Shown: positions 6,035 through 12,907 of the stretch, piece after piece
Position numbering within the stretch: the stretch's first letter is position 1
How the letters are laid out: each line of letters starts with the position of its first letter
Origin: a virus
Direction: 5' to 3' (one strand)
Length of the DNA: 24,632 nt
IMG/VR virus record: IMGVR_UViG_3300041411_000293
Coordinates: 1 to 24,632 of that record
Notes under the pieces: model-generated
Seen by the model: the letters and a program-made list of their open reading frames with translations, nothing else
What the model was told of the DNA's origin: nothing
The model's database searches: none
Position numbers and translations under genes: made by a program

Positions 6035-8254
6035 TTAACTGACTTGAATATCTTGGTTGAGCACTGCACTCTCTAATTCAGCACCCATGCTTTGTACAGT
6101 AGAGTCATACAAGGCACTATCAGCGTCAAGCGCACTAAGCGTAAGCACAAACGCCACTTCCTGAGGTGCTAACTCTGAATGATGGCTCATATCATATTGA
6201 AAAAGGTCGCGGGTAAACACTCGAGCATTTAAGCGCATTGTGGAGCCGCTGATACCAGTGCCATTATGATGTTTGAAATGATTTCGAATCGGGTTCCATT
6301 TTGACAAATCGGATCTTGCTATCGCTTCTTTTTCTTTATCCTCTCTCATGCTGCCCGCCAGACTAATAGTTTTGCCTGCAGATGATGTCGCCTGCAGAGA
6401 AGTCTGAAGGCGAGAGGAAAAATAATTTTCCCCCACGGAGTTGGATATCAATGGGTTTAAGATTGCGGTTAACGCTACTTTACCTACAAATTTACCGTCT
6501 TTCACCAATTCCTGAGGGATGGGGATGTCATTCCAGTAGTAATTGAATCCAGGCTGTAATCTTGAAGTCCAAGCAAGTGTAACGTCACCAGGAGCACAGA
6601 ACCAAGGAAGATTGTTTTCATCCCATGGTGTTCCCCACCCAATAGTGTTGCTGTGGGCGTTTAATTCGGCTCGATTTATAAGTAGCGCTCTGACTAAGTC
6701 TGGTGTCGAACCCTTAATATTCACGAAAGTGTGGGCGGCAAGAGAGGACACTAAAGGTGTGCTGAAGCTGGTTCCTGTTTCGATTACCCCTCCTATCATT
6801 CTAAGTTCAGAAAACCAAGATAGATCTGGTTTTCGCATGCCAGCAGGAGAGGGGCCTCTTAGGCTTAGTTTGCAACCTTCACCTAAAGACTTAGTTGAAT
6901 CGTTGAAGGTGCGCCCGCTAATTGTAAGCGCTGCTTCACAGTCGGCAGGTGGGCATATGAGCTTACGTTTTGGATTGTGATTATTGTTTCCGGCCGAAAT
7001 GATAGGCAGGATATTGTATTTTCTCGCCAGCTTGCTTACCTCGTGACCTAGAAAACTTACCTCGTCTTTCTGGTCTTTAGATGCAACTTGGTTGAATGAT
7101 AGATTCCAGACTTTTGCATGGTTGGATGTTAGCTGTGCAACGCGATCAAGATAGCTTAGAAGCTGGCGATGATTTGGTGCTTTGAGTGCGCTATCTTTAC
7201 AAATTGCCTGGGCAGATATAAAAGTACAATCTAAGGCTGGCAAAGGGCGATTATTATTCCAAGCGTGAGCATGGCAGATCAGGGATGCTACTTTATTTCC
7301 ATGACTTTGGTTTGCGTCGGTATCTTTGACCAGGGGAGGCAGCGGTAATTTTTGAAGAGGAAGATAACTGCGCGCGCTTACACCACCGTCAATTATTAGA
7401 ACTGTCGGAGATGTCTTGGAAATGTTCGACGGAACGGGATCCTTGCCAGTGCCTGGATGGGAGGAGAGCCTGACACTTGGAGCCGCCTCAATACGGTAAA
7501 CTGCACCTGAAGAGAGAATGGTTCGGAAGTCTTTTTTGCTAGAAAAATTTAGTGAGAAAACTCCAGCACCAGAGGTTAGGTACCTTTGGAGTACGTCTTG
7601 GAGATTATCTGCTGCGATCTCTCCTATCGCTTCACCCCAAGCGTTTTCAAACTCGGGATGTCCCAAAGTGCAGTTTGTTTCGGATATAGAGCTCTTAATT
7701 CTCTCAACAAGTTTTTTTCTTGCTAGCTGATTTTTGAAAGGTTTTAACCAGATATTTAAAACCTTGTCTGTGCCTTCTGAAGGCAATGATTCCCAGAAAT
7801 CTTTTTCTGACGCTCCTCTTAACGTTTCGCTGGCATCAAATGCTGCAATGCTCGAAATTCGAGAAATGTCTACCATGTCGTTAGTCTTTTTTGTTGAGGA
7901 AAGATGGCTGGAAAGAACTTCCAGTTTATCTCTTTCGATCTCAACCAGAAAACCCTTGTACGCTGGCGCTACGATCCGACAGTTTGACCGAGAGTCAAAT
8001 ATATCAGTAGGTGTCCAACTTGGCGAAAGAGAGTCCTCATCCATTTTTGCAATGAGATGAACCACACCTGAAAAAGTCAGATCGTCGATATCGGCCTTGT
8101 TGATCGTCTTAACGCTTTTTGAAAGCTGCGCTCTTTTGCTGTCTAATAGGTCAACCTTAATTCCTTTCGCGTTTTTCCCTCCGCCTGGAACGGTTTTCGG
8201 AATTGGAGACTTGAGAAGTTTTAAGACGGGATTTACCACAGGCCGATTCGCCAT
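6035..8254 (-). CDS. ietS: subtilisin-like serine protease, IetS-type
   Basis: A 739-aa S8-family protease with no signal peptide, so it is cytoplasmic. The catalytic set is complete: Asp289 in VLIIDGGV, His318 in SHGNKVASL, oxyanion Asn423 in SAGNNN and Ser496 in GTSFSTP. About 280 residues of unassigned sequence precede the protease domain and about 190 follow it. It lies 4 bases after an AAA+ ATPase gene with its own good ribosome site (AAGGA). In the IetAS family, known as a plasmid stability and incompatibility determinant of an Agrobacterium Ti plasmid and later reported as an anti-phage system, the protease is the toxic effector and the ATPase restrains it. That role is carried over from the family. 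Base use is much AT-richer than the phage genes, so this is imported cargo. Confidence 0.85.
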   Translation of the reverse strand: MANRPVVNPVLKLLKSPIPKTVPGGGKNAKGIKVDLLDSKRAQLSKSVKTINKADIDDLTFSGVVHLIAKMDEDSLSPSWTPTDIFDSRSNCRIVAPAYKGFLVEIERDKLEVLSSHLSSTKKTNDMVDISRISSIAAFDASETLRGASEKDFWESLPSEGTDKVLNIWLKPFKNQLARKKLVERIKSSISETNCTLGHPEFENAWGEAIGEIAADNLQDVLQRYLTSGAGVFSLNFSSKKDFRTILSSGAVYRIEAAPSVRLSSHPGTGKDPVPSNISKTSPTVLIIDGGVSARSYLPLQKLPLPPLVKDTDANQSHGNKVASLICHAHAWNNNRPLPALDCTFISAQAICKDSALKAPNHRQLLSYLDRVAQLTSNHAKVWNLSFNQVASKDQKDEVSFLGHEVSKLARKYNILPIISAGNNNHNPKRKLICPPADCEAALTISGRTFNDSTKSLGEGCKLSLRGPSPAGMRKPDLSWFSELRMIGGVIETGTSFSTPLVSSLAAHTFVNIKGSTPDLVRALLINRAELNAHSNTIGWGTPWDENNLPWFCAPGDVTLAWTSRLQPGFNYYWNDIPIPQELVKDGKFVGKVALTAILNPLISNSVGENYFSSRLQTSLQATSSAGKTISLAGSMREDKEKEAIARSDLSKWNPIRNHFKHHNGTGISGSTMRLNARVFTRDLFQYDMSHHSELAPQEVAFVLTLSALDADSALYDSTVQSMGAELESAVLNQDIQVS

Positions 8255-8258
8255 GCTA

Positions 8259-9413
8259 CTAATCCTTTAGATATGTTGAGAGTGTTTGGCGGCTAGTTTT
8301 TATTATTGCTAAAATTTCGACTTGGCTAAGTTTGAATGTTTGGTTTAGAAGTCGACAGAATTCTTTTTTGTTTAATTGCTCTCCTGCGGATATTTGCAAA
8401 TCGGGATGTGCGCTTCTGATTGTGTTAATTGCAATTTCTTGTAAATCTATTTTTTGTTTGGAGATTATAGATATACGTCGTGCCGAAAGAGAGATGGACT
8501 CGATATCGGCACCGCTTAAGGTAGATGATATTTTTGCAAGGGACGTTGTGGTCGTTGCATCACCTTTGTCTTGAAATAGAAAGTGATTCCACAGATGAGC
8601 TCGCAGATCTATATCTGGTTGTTCGAAATCCATTCGGTAAGGAAATCGGCGCCATATTGCTCTATCTAGTAATTCGGCATGATTAGTTGCCGCAATAACA
8701 ATCGCTCTGTCATCAAGAGAGTCAATTGCTTGAATTAAAGTGTTGACAACTCTCTTTAGCTCGCCTAACTCATGTTGGTCGTTTCGGAGTTTGGCGATGG
8801 CGTCAAACTCATCCAAAAAAATAATTCCATTTTTTTCAGGTACAAAATCAAAAACGCTTCTAATGTTTTTTGCAGTGTCGCCTAGCAGTGATGATACTAA
8901 TGAATCAAGTCTAACTACATAAAGTGGCATGTTTAGGGCGGAGGCGATGTGCCCAGCAACTAGTGTTTTGCCTGTGCCTGGAGGGCCAGACATAAGCAGG
9001 TTCATTTTTCCGGATAGACCATTTTTTAATAATAGGTCGTAGTTTTTAACACTAGAAATAAACGATTCGAATGTTTTCTTGAGAGTTTCGTTTAAGAAAA
9101 CCGGGTTAACCGGCCACGCCTGTTCCTCTACCAACGCACTTCTTGATTTTGGATCAGTAGGAATATTTTCGGAGTAACCAGACGCCCGAAGTGGAACGCC
9201 ATTTCGACGTATTGCTAGTTTGATTTTCTTGCTCACGTCGGGGGCAGCAGAAGCAGAATGAGTGGCAAGGCGATTGGATATCTGCCTCACGCTGGTGTAA
9301 TCCGCATTTAAAGAGGCGTCTATCAGCCGCAGGAGATCTTGAGAAGGTATGGTTATGTCTAGGGACATGTCATCAATGCTTAGAAAATTTGAGCGAATGT
9401 CTAATTTTTTCAC
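8259..9413 (-). CDS. ietA: AAA+ ATPase, IetA-type partner of the protease
   Basis: A 384-aa AAA+ ATPase of the FtsH/spastin-like kind: Walker A GPPGTGKT (143-150), Walker B IIFLDEFD (197-204), sensor-1 Asn244 in AATNHAELLD, paired arginines in AIWRRF (255-256) as fingers, and a sensor-2-like SGADIES (300-306). The last 25 residues resemble a helix-turn-helix (LSQVEILAIIKTSRQTLSTYLK), unusual at the end of an AAA+ protein. It is the first gene of the two-gene operon. In the IetAS family it is the antitoxin-like partner that controls the subtilase. The start is taken as the GTG at 9413; the ribosome site is weak, and a rare-codon start a few residues upstream cannot be excluded. Confidence 0.87.
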   Translation of the reverse strand: MKKLDIRSNFLSIDDMSLDITIPSQDLLRLIDASLNADYTSVRQISNRLATHSASAAPDVSKKIKLAIRRNGVPLRASGYSENIPTDPKSRSALVEEQAWPVNPVFLNETLKKTFESFISSVKNYDLLLKNGLSGKMNLLMSGPPGTGKTLVAGHIASALNMPLYVVRLDSLVSSLLGDTAKNIRSVFDFVPEKNGIIFLDEFDAIAKLRNDQHELGELKRVVNTLIQAIDSLDDRAIVIAATNHAELLDRAIWRRFPYRMDFEQPDIDLRAHLWNHFLFQDKGDATTTTSLAKISSTLSGADIESISLSARRISIISKQKIDLQEIAINTIRSAHPDLQISAGEQLNKKEFCRLLNQTFKLSQVEILAIIKTSRQTLSTYLKD

Positions 9414-9546
9414 GGCTTCGTCAAGCTGTGCGTCGAAAATGTCATGTTAAAGCAGAGAAATCTGACGAAACGTTGAGGCGAACGGCTTATGAGTGAGGCG
9501 GGGATCGGGGGAGACAAGCCTCCAGATGATCCGGACCTCACTAATG

Positions 9547-9702
9547 TTAGTAATAGATGAGGCCCAGTATCATCAGCTCAAGCATAGCCACCATCACGCA
9601 GAATGCGACAAATCCGCGCGTGAAGACCCTGCGAGGCTTTTCGTAAGGCTGGAGATTAGCGAGCCCACCGAGAAGGTCGGATAGAAATTCGAGCAGCCCC
9701 AT
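9547..9702 (-). CDS. small membrane protein, 51 aa
   Basis: A short protein with a polar N-terminal half beginning MGLLEFLSDLLGGLANLQPY and one membrane segment near the C-terminus (about residues 29-49, FVAFCVMVAMLELMILGLIYY). The ATG at 9702 (or TTG at 9705) follows a GAGG at 7-10 bases. It sits between the 66-aa gene and ietA on the same strand, in the lysogen-expressed region. No family is recognised. The hydrophobic profile makes it credible as a gene, but it is short. Confidence 0.5.
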   Translation of the reverse strand: MGLLEFLSDLLGGLANLQPYEKPRRVFTRGFVAFCVMVAMLELMILGLIYY

Positions 9703-9756
9703 CAACCATCTGCCTCGCTGTTTATACACCCAGCCTTCAGCTGGGATGTGTACGTT

Positions 9757-9957
9757 TCAATGAAGAACCCTGCGGCTCTCTCCGATCCTGATCCGATCAA
9801 GCGCTCGGTTTAGTGCGTCCAAGGCATCGAGGAGGGCTTTCGCCTCAGTCTCCCGACCATCGCCCCAGAGGCGTTCAGCCATTTTGTTCAGCGCTTGGAT
9901 AGAGCGCTCAATGTCAGCAGCAGTCGCTGCTTTGCTTTCCTGATATCTCTTTGGCAT
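9757..9957 (-). CDS. hypothetical protein, 66 aa
   Basis: A helical, charged protein beginning MPKRYQESKAATAADIERSI. Heptad-like leucines and alanines around AKALLDALDALNRALDRI (about residues 40-57) suggest a helical hairpin or small coiled coil. The ATG at 9957 follows AAGGG by 7 bases. It lies downstream of cI among the small immunity-region genes. Function unknown. Confidence 0.65.
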   Translation of the reverse strand: MPKRYQESKAATAADIERSIQALNKMAERLWGDGRETEAKALLDALDALNRALDRIRIGESRRVLH

Positions 9958-10042
9958 TAATCAACCCTTCCTCAGGGCATTGCTTCATCAGCTTCAGCGC
10001 AAATACATCGTGCACCAAATCACGTGCCCAAAGTCACTTCTG

Positions 10043-10375
10043 CTAAGGCTGCAACAGTTGGAGCCAATTCCGCCTTTCTGCTTTGGGGCAGTCTATCGAA
10101 TCCATGCGCCGGCTAAGTGCTAAGGATTTCGAAGGGTCATGAGGCTTGAAAGCAGAAGAAAAACCCTTTATGCCGGCAATATCCTGCAATTCAAAAAAAA
10201 GCAGGTTGCTGAGATTTTTGCATTGCTCCAGACGATCAGCCTCGGTGGTGGGTATCGGCGCCGAGTCAATTTGCTTCTCGAATTCCGTTTTTTCCTTCGA
10301 TGCGCTGCTGCAGCCAGAAAGGAGTGCGACCAGCAAGAGGTCGGAAATCTGTGGCCAGCGCATCTTCACTTCCAT
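10043..10375 (-). CDS. small lipoprotein, unknown function
   Basis: This 110-aa protein has a lipoprotein signal: positively charged start, hydrophobic stretch LLLVALLSG and a lipobox LSGC with the modified Cys at residue 22, followed by SSASKEKTE. The mature part is charged and soluble, with two further Cys (in LEQCKNL and SIDCPKAE) that could form a disulphide in the periplasm. The start is uncertain: ATG 10375, 10363 (GGAAG just upstream) and 10390 are in frame. It lies downstream of cI on the same strand, so it may be a lysogenic-conversion gene that changes the cell envelope. That is inference. Confidence 0.7.
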   Translation of the reverse strand: MEVKMRWPQISDLLLVALLSGCSSASKEKTEFEKQIDSAPIPTTEADRLEQCKNLSNLLFFELQDIAGIKGFSSAFKPHDPSKSLALSRRMDSIDCPKAERRNWLQLLQP

Positions 10376-10458
10376 TTGAAATATCATTCCTTTAGCGCGA
10401 ACCCATCGCCCACCAGAACACATGTCCCAGAATCGAAATCTGCTGTTGGACTATCGCC

Positions 10459-11121
10459 CTAAAACTTCTGCAGAGCGCGAACCACAACACCAACGATCCG
10501 ACAGTCCTCATTGAACGGCTCGATTCGCCAGGCTGGATTCAGCGGCTTCAGAAAAAGCTTTCCACCATCATTGACCAGCTTCTTGAACGTCGCCTCATTA
10601 CTGTCTGGCAGCTTGGCGATCACTAGTTTCCCGGGTGCTGCTTCAGCCTCTGTGTCCACCAGAATCAGCGTGCCTTCCGTAACGCTTTGGCCGACAGGAG
10701 AGGTCATCGAGTCGCCTTTGACCTCTAACCAGAATGCAGCGCCCTTCGAGTTGTATTCGGAAAACTCGTATCGATCGGAGAAGCCGGCAGGATAGGGCTC
10801 AATGGCTTCAGCCCAGGCGCCGGCGGCGACCCAACTGATCACGGGGTAACGGTAGGACGCTACGGGCTGGCGGGTGTCGCTGACGTTGGAGTCTTCAGGG
10901 CCACCAGAACCTGAAGATGTCATGGGGCCAATTTCGTCGGATAGCCACTTCGCGCTCACGCCACAGGCGTCAGCAATCTTCACTACATGTGCAGTGGCTT
11001 TGGATTTTCCGCGTTCAAGATCAGAAATGGACGTTTGCGTGATGCCCGCCCGGGCGGCAAGTTCTATCTGATTGAGCTTTGCGTGCCGTCTTGCGGCCTT
11101 TAAACGATCTTTGAATTCCAT
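10459..11121 (-). CDS. cI: CI-type prophage repressor, HTH plus S24 autocleavage domain
   Basis: A 220-aa repressor. The N-terminal helix-turn-helix (about residues 5-60, with QIELAARAGITQTSISDLERG) binds the operators. The C-terminal LexA/CI-like domain has a cleavage site Ala100-Gly101 in WVAAGAW, nucleophile Ser138 in GDSMTSP and general-base Lys180 in TFKKL. RecA-stimulated self-cleavage on DNA damage is therefore expected, making the prophage SOS-inducible. No ribosome site precedes ATG 11121, and the PRM -10 places the transcript start at about 11121-11122, so the mRNA is probably leaderless, as for lambda cI from PRM. It is divergent from cro across three operators. Confidence 0.93.
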   Translation of the reverse strand: MEFKDRLKAARRHAKLNQIELAARAGITQTSISDLERGKSKATAHVVKIADACGVSAKWLSDEIGPMTSSGSGGPEDSNVSDTRQPVASYRYPVISWVAAGAWAEAIEPYPAGFSDRYEFSEYNSKGAAFWLEVKGDSMTSPVGQSVTEGTLILVDTEAEAAPGKLVIAKLPDSNEATFKKLVNDGGKLFLKPLNPAWRIEPFNEDCRIVGVVVRALQKF

Positions 11122-11128
11122 TGAAGGA

Positions 11129-11157
11129 GTATTACGGGTGCTCCCATATCCTTGCAA
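11129..11157 (-). promoter_or_regulatory. PRM, cI maintenance promoter
   Basis: On the minus strand TTGCAA (11152-11157), 17 bases, then TAATAC (11129-11134). The predicted start coincides with the cI ATG, so the message lacks a leader. OR3 sits in the spacer (repression). OR2 is centred about 42 bases upstream of the start, the geometry for activation by repressor contact. Confidence 0.75.
11134..11147. promoter_or_regulatory. operator OR3
   Basis: ACGGG-TGCT-CCCAT lies within the PRM spacer and touches its -10. Its centre is 24 bases from OR2. Binding here should shut off cI synthesis, as Cro or excess CI does in lambda. Confidence 0.72.
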
Positions 11158-11180
11158 ATCGGCATTCCTATAAATTAACA
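11152..11180 (+). promoter_or_regulatory. PR, rightward early promoter
   Basis: TTGCAA (11152-11157) and TTAACA (11175-11180) are 17 bases apart. The -35 hexamer is its own reverse complement, so PR and PRM appear to share it. Transcription should start near 11187, inside OR1, and read cro and the replication genes. Confidence 0.65.
11158..11171. promoter_or_regulatory. operator OR2
   Basis: ATCGG-CATT-CCTAT, the weakest match of the set, lies exactly midway between OR1 and OR3. It fills the PR spacer and abuts the PRM -35, where bound CI could both repress PR and activate PRM. Confidence 0.65.
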
Positions 11181-11181
11181 T

Positions 11182-11195
11182 ATGGGTATTCCCGT
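11182..11195. promoter_or_regulatory. operator OR1
   Basis: ATGGG-TATT-CCCGT differs by one base from OL1. It covers the predicted PR start site, just upstream of the cro ribosome site. Confidence 0.78.
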
Positions 11196-11207
11196 ATGGA
11201 GGGCGAC

Positions 11208-11423
11208 ATGAACACTATTTACAAAGACCTCGTTGCCTACTTTGGCACCCAAGAGGTCACTGCTGAAAAGCTCAAAGTTGATCAAAGCACCGTTTCCGGC
11301 TGGGTTCGGGAAAAGCACGGCATGTCTCCAGTGGTTGCCAAGCGAGCGGAGGCGTTGACCGAAGGTGCTTTCAAAAAAGAATTCCTTTGTCCGTCGTTTC
11401 CTTGGGCCGAGATGGCCGCCTAA
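11208..11423 (+). CDS. cro: Cro-like repressor
   Basis: A 71-aa DNA-binding protein of the P22-Cro/YdaS kind: MNTIYKDLVAYFGTQEVTAE, then the recognition helix-turn-helix KLKVDQSTVSGWVREKHGMS (about residues 21-40) and PVVAKRAEALTEGAF. The ATG at 11208 follows GGAGG by 5 bases. It is the first gene from PR and divergent from cI. It should bind the same operators with a different preference, limiting early transcription and blocking cI from OR3. The assignment rests on motif, size and position together. Confidence 0.87.
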   Translation: MNTIYKDLVAYFGTQEVTAEKLKVDQSTVSGWVREKHGMSPVVAKRAEALTEGAFKKEFLCPSFPWAEMAA

Positions 11424-11477
11424 GCGACATCCATATCCGCCGATCCATTGAAGCCAGATTAGAAGAGAGCAGTCCCC

Positions 11478-12092
11478 ATGGAAACGTCCAGTCCAAGACA
11501 CAGCGTCCAAACCCGCGACCAGGTGCTGGTAGCGCACGCGGCAAACCAGATCGCTCGTACCAGCCTGAGTCAGGACGATTTCGCCCAAGCGCTTAGCCGC
11601 GAGCTGCACTTGGCGTGTCCGGAGAAGGCCACCGCCAAAGAGGTACCGGACTTCGGCGCGCTGACTGAGCAGAACGATGTTGGTGAGTTCGTGAAGGCTA
11701 CTGGCCGCTGGCTGAAGCGGGTGCAGCGCTGGCTGTCCGGCGATCAAGACATGCCGTCTTGGCTGGAAGAGTCATGGGTGAATGCTCTGGAACCTGAGTT
11801 CCGCGATCACTGCCTCAACGAGCTGGCCAGCCGTCACGGCTTGATCGGCGCCCGCCAGATGCCGAGCGAGCAGTGCGCGAACAAAAGCTTCGGCTCGCTG
11901 ATCCGCGCCTTGGGCGACATGATCGACACCGGCAGCGAAGTTTTTGATGACCAAGTGATGTGCGAAGAGGACTTGCCGCATCTGCCGGCGTTCGCCAAGC
12001 AATGCCGCCAGGTTGAAGCGCGGGCAGGGGAGCTGGGTCGGAAGGCTGAGGAGTTGCTCGACAAGCACAGACCAAAACTGAAAATCGCCTGA
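11478..12092 (+). CDS. hypothetical protein in the cII position
   Basis: A 204-aa soluble, mostly helical protein beginning METSSPRHSVQTRDQVLVAH, with an N-terminal segment (about residues 12-45) that could be an atypical helix-turn-helix and a charged C-terminal helix (EARAGELGRKAEELLDKHRP). It lies immediately after cro, where lambdoid phages carry cII, but I see no clear CII-family signature and it is twice the usual CII length. The ribosome site is weak. A terminator follows it. Treat it as an early protein of unknown role, with a lysis/lysogeny regulator as one possibility. Confidence 0.7.
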   Translation: METSSPRHSVQTRDQVLVAHAANQIARTSLSQDDFAQALSRELHLACPEKATAKEVPDFGALTEQNDVGEFVKATGRWLKRVQRWLSGDQDMPSWLEESWVNALEPEFRDHCLNELASRHGLIGARQMPSEQCANKSFGSLIRALGDMIDTGSEVFDDQVMCEEDLPHLPAFAKQCRQVEARAGELGRKAEELLDKHRPKLKIA

Positions 12093-12102
12093 ATCCCGGG
12101 CA

Positions 12103-12135
12103 CAAAAAAGCCGACGGTCGAGGTCGGCTTCTTCA
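12103..12135 (+). terminator. terminator between early segments
   Basis: AGCCGAC (12109-12115)/GTCGGCT (12123-12129) is a perfect 7-bp stem followed by TTCTTC on the plus strand, with six A on the other side. It lies in the rightward operon after the cII-position gene, where lambda has tR1. Read-through must occur for the replication genes to be made. Confidence 0.65.
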
Positions 12136-12163
12136 ACAGCGGTAAAACGTACTCGAGTTGATT

Positions 12164-12907
12164 ATGCACAACCACATCACCCCCGGCAACACCCGCCATG
12201 TCGCGACACTTTTGAGCAGTTCGCAAAACGTGTCGTGTCACACCATGTCGTCACGCGAGATTGCCGAACTAACCGGCAGCACGCATGACAATGTTCTGAA
12301 AACAGTTCGGGCTCTGGTTGCCAAGGGTGTCGTTTCTTCAAACGACACCCCCTATGTCCACCCACAAAACGGTCAAGTCTATCGCGAATTCCTGTTGTCT
12401 CAGCGCGACACCCTAGTGGTTGTCTCGGGTTACAGCGTTGAACTGCGCGCACGGATCGTTGATCGATGGCAGGAGCTGGAGGCCGAGGTAAGGCAGTTCC
12501 AGATTCCAGCGACTTACGCTGAAGCATTACAGGCCGCTGCCGACCAGGCAAAGGACAACCAGTCGCTGCGTCTGGTCATACTCGATCAGGCACCGAAAGT
12601 GACGGCCATCAAACGGCTGGCTGCAGCCGGCGGTGCAATATGCATCACCGACGCGGCTAAGCATCTGCAAATCCAGCCGTCGAAGCTTTTCACCTGGATG
12701 GAAAAGAACCGCTGGATTTTTCGGCGTCTTGGTTCGGGCCGCTGGACTGCCTACCAGCCGCGCATCACGTCCGGCTACATGATTCACAAAGTCACCTCCT
12801 TGAAGGCAAACCCTGAAACCGGCGCCGAGCGCGCGGCCTTCGATCCATTGGTCACCCCGAAAGGTCTTGCCCGTTTGGCCGAATTCAATATCGGAGCTTC
12901 TCTGTGA
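12164..12907 (+). CDS. Rha/KilAC-type phage antirepressor
   Basis: A 247-aa two-domain regulator. The N-terminal Rha-like domain (about residues 20-108) has SSREIAELTG, HDNVLKTVR, YREFLLSQRDTLVVVSGY and RARIVDRWQELE. The C-terminal KilAC/ANT domain (about 115-245) has LAAAGGAICITDAAKHLQIQPSKLFTWM, RRLGSGRWTAYQ and VTPKGLARLAE, a DNA-binding unit common in phage antirepressors. It probably modulates CI or host regulators during early growth. The ATG at 12164 lacks a strong ribosome site; an internal ATG at 12245 would remove 27 residues. It overlaps the next gene by 4 bases (GTGA). Confidence 0.82.
   Translation: MHNHITPGNTRHVATLLSSSQNVSCHTMSSREIAELTGSTHDNVLKTVRALVAKGVVSSNDTPYVHPQNGQVYREFLLSQRDTLVVVSGYSVELRARIVDRWQELEAEVRQFQIPATYAEALQAAADQAKDNQSLRLVILDQAPKVTAIKRLAAAGGAICITDAAKHLQIQPSKLFTWMEKNRWIFRRLGSGRWTAYQPRITSGYMIHKVTSLKANPETGAERAAFDPLVTPKGLARLAEFNIGASL

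Noticed and set aside
6035-9413. Proteasome/Lon-like housekeeping protease pair
   Set aside because: The protease has a subtilisin triad, not a Lon Ser-Lys dyad or Thr N-nucleophile, and the two-gene layout fits IetAS.
10459-11181. Longer cI start at 11181 (240 aa)
   Set aside because: The added residues would be encoded by the operator/promoter region. Family HTH homology and the predicted PRM start both point to 11121.
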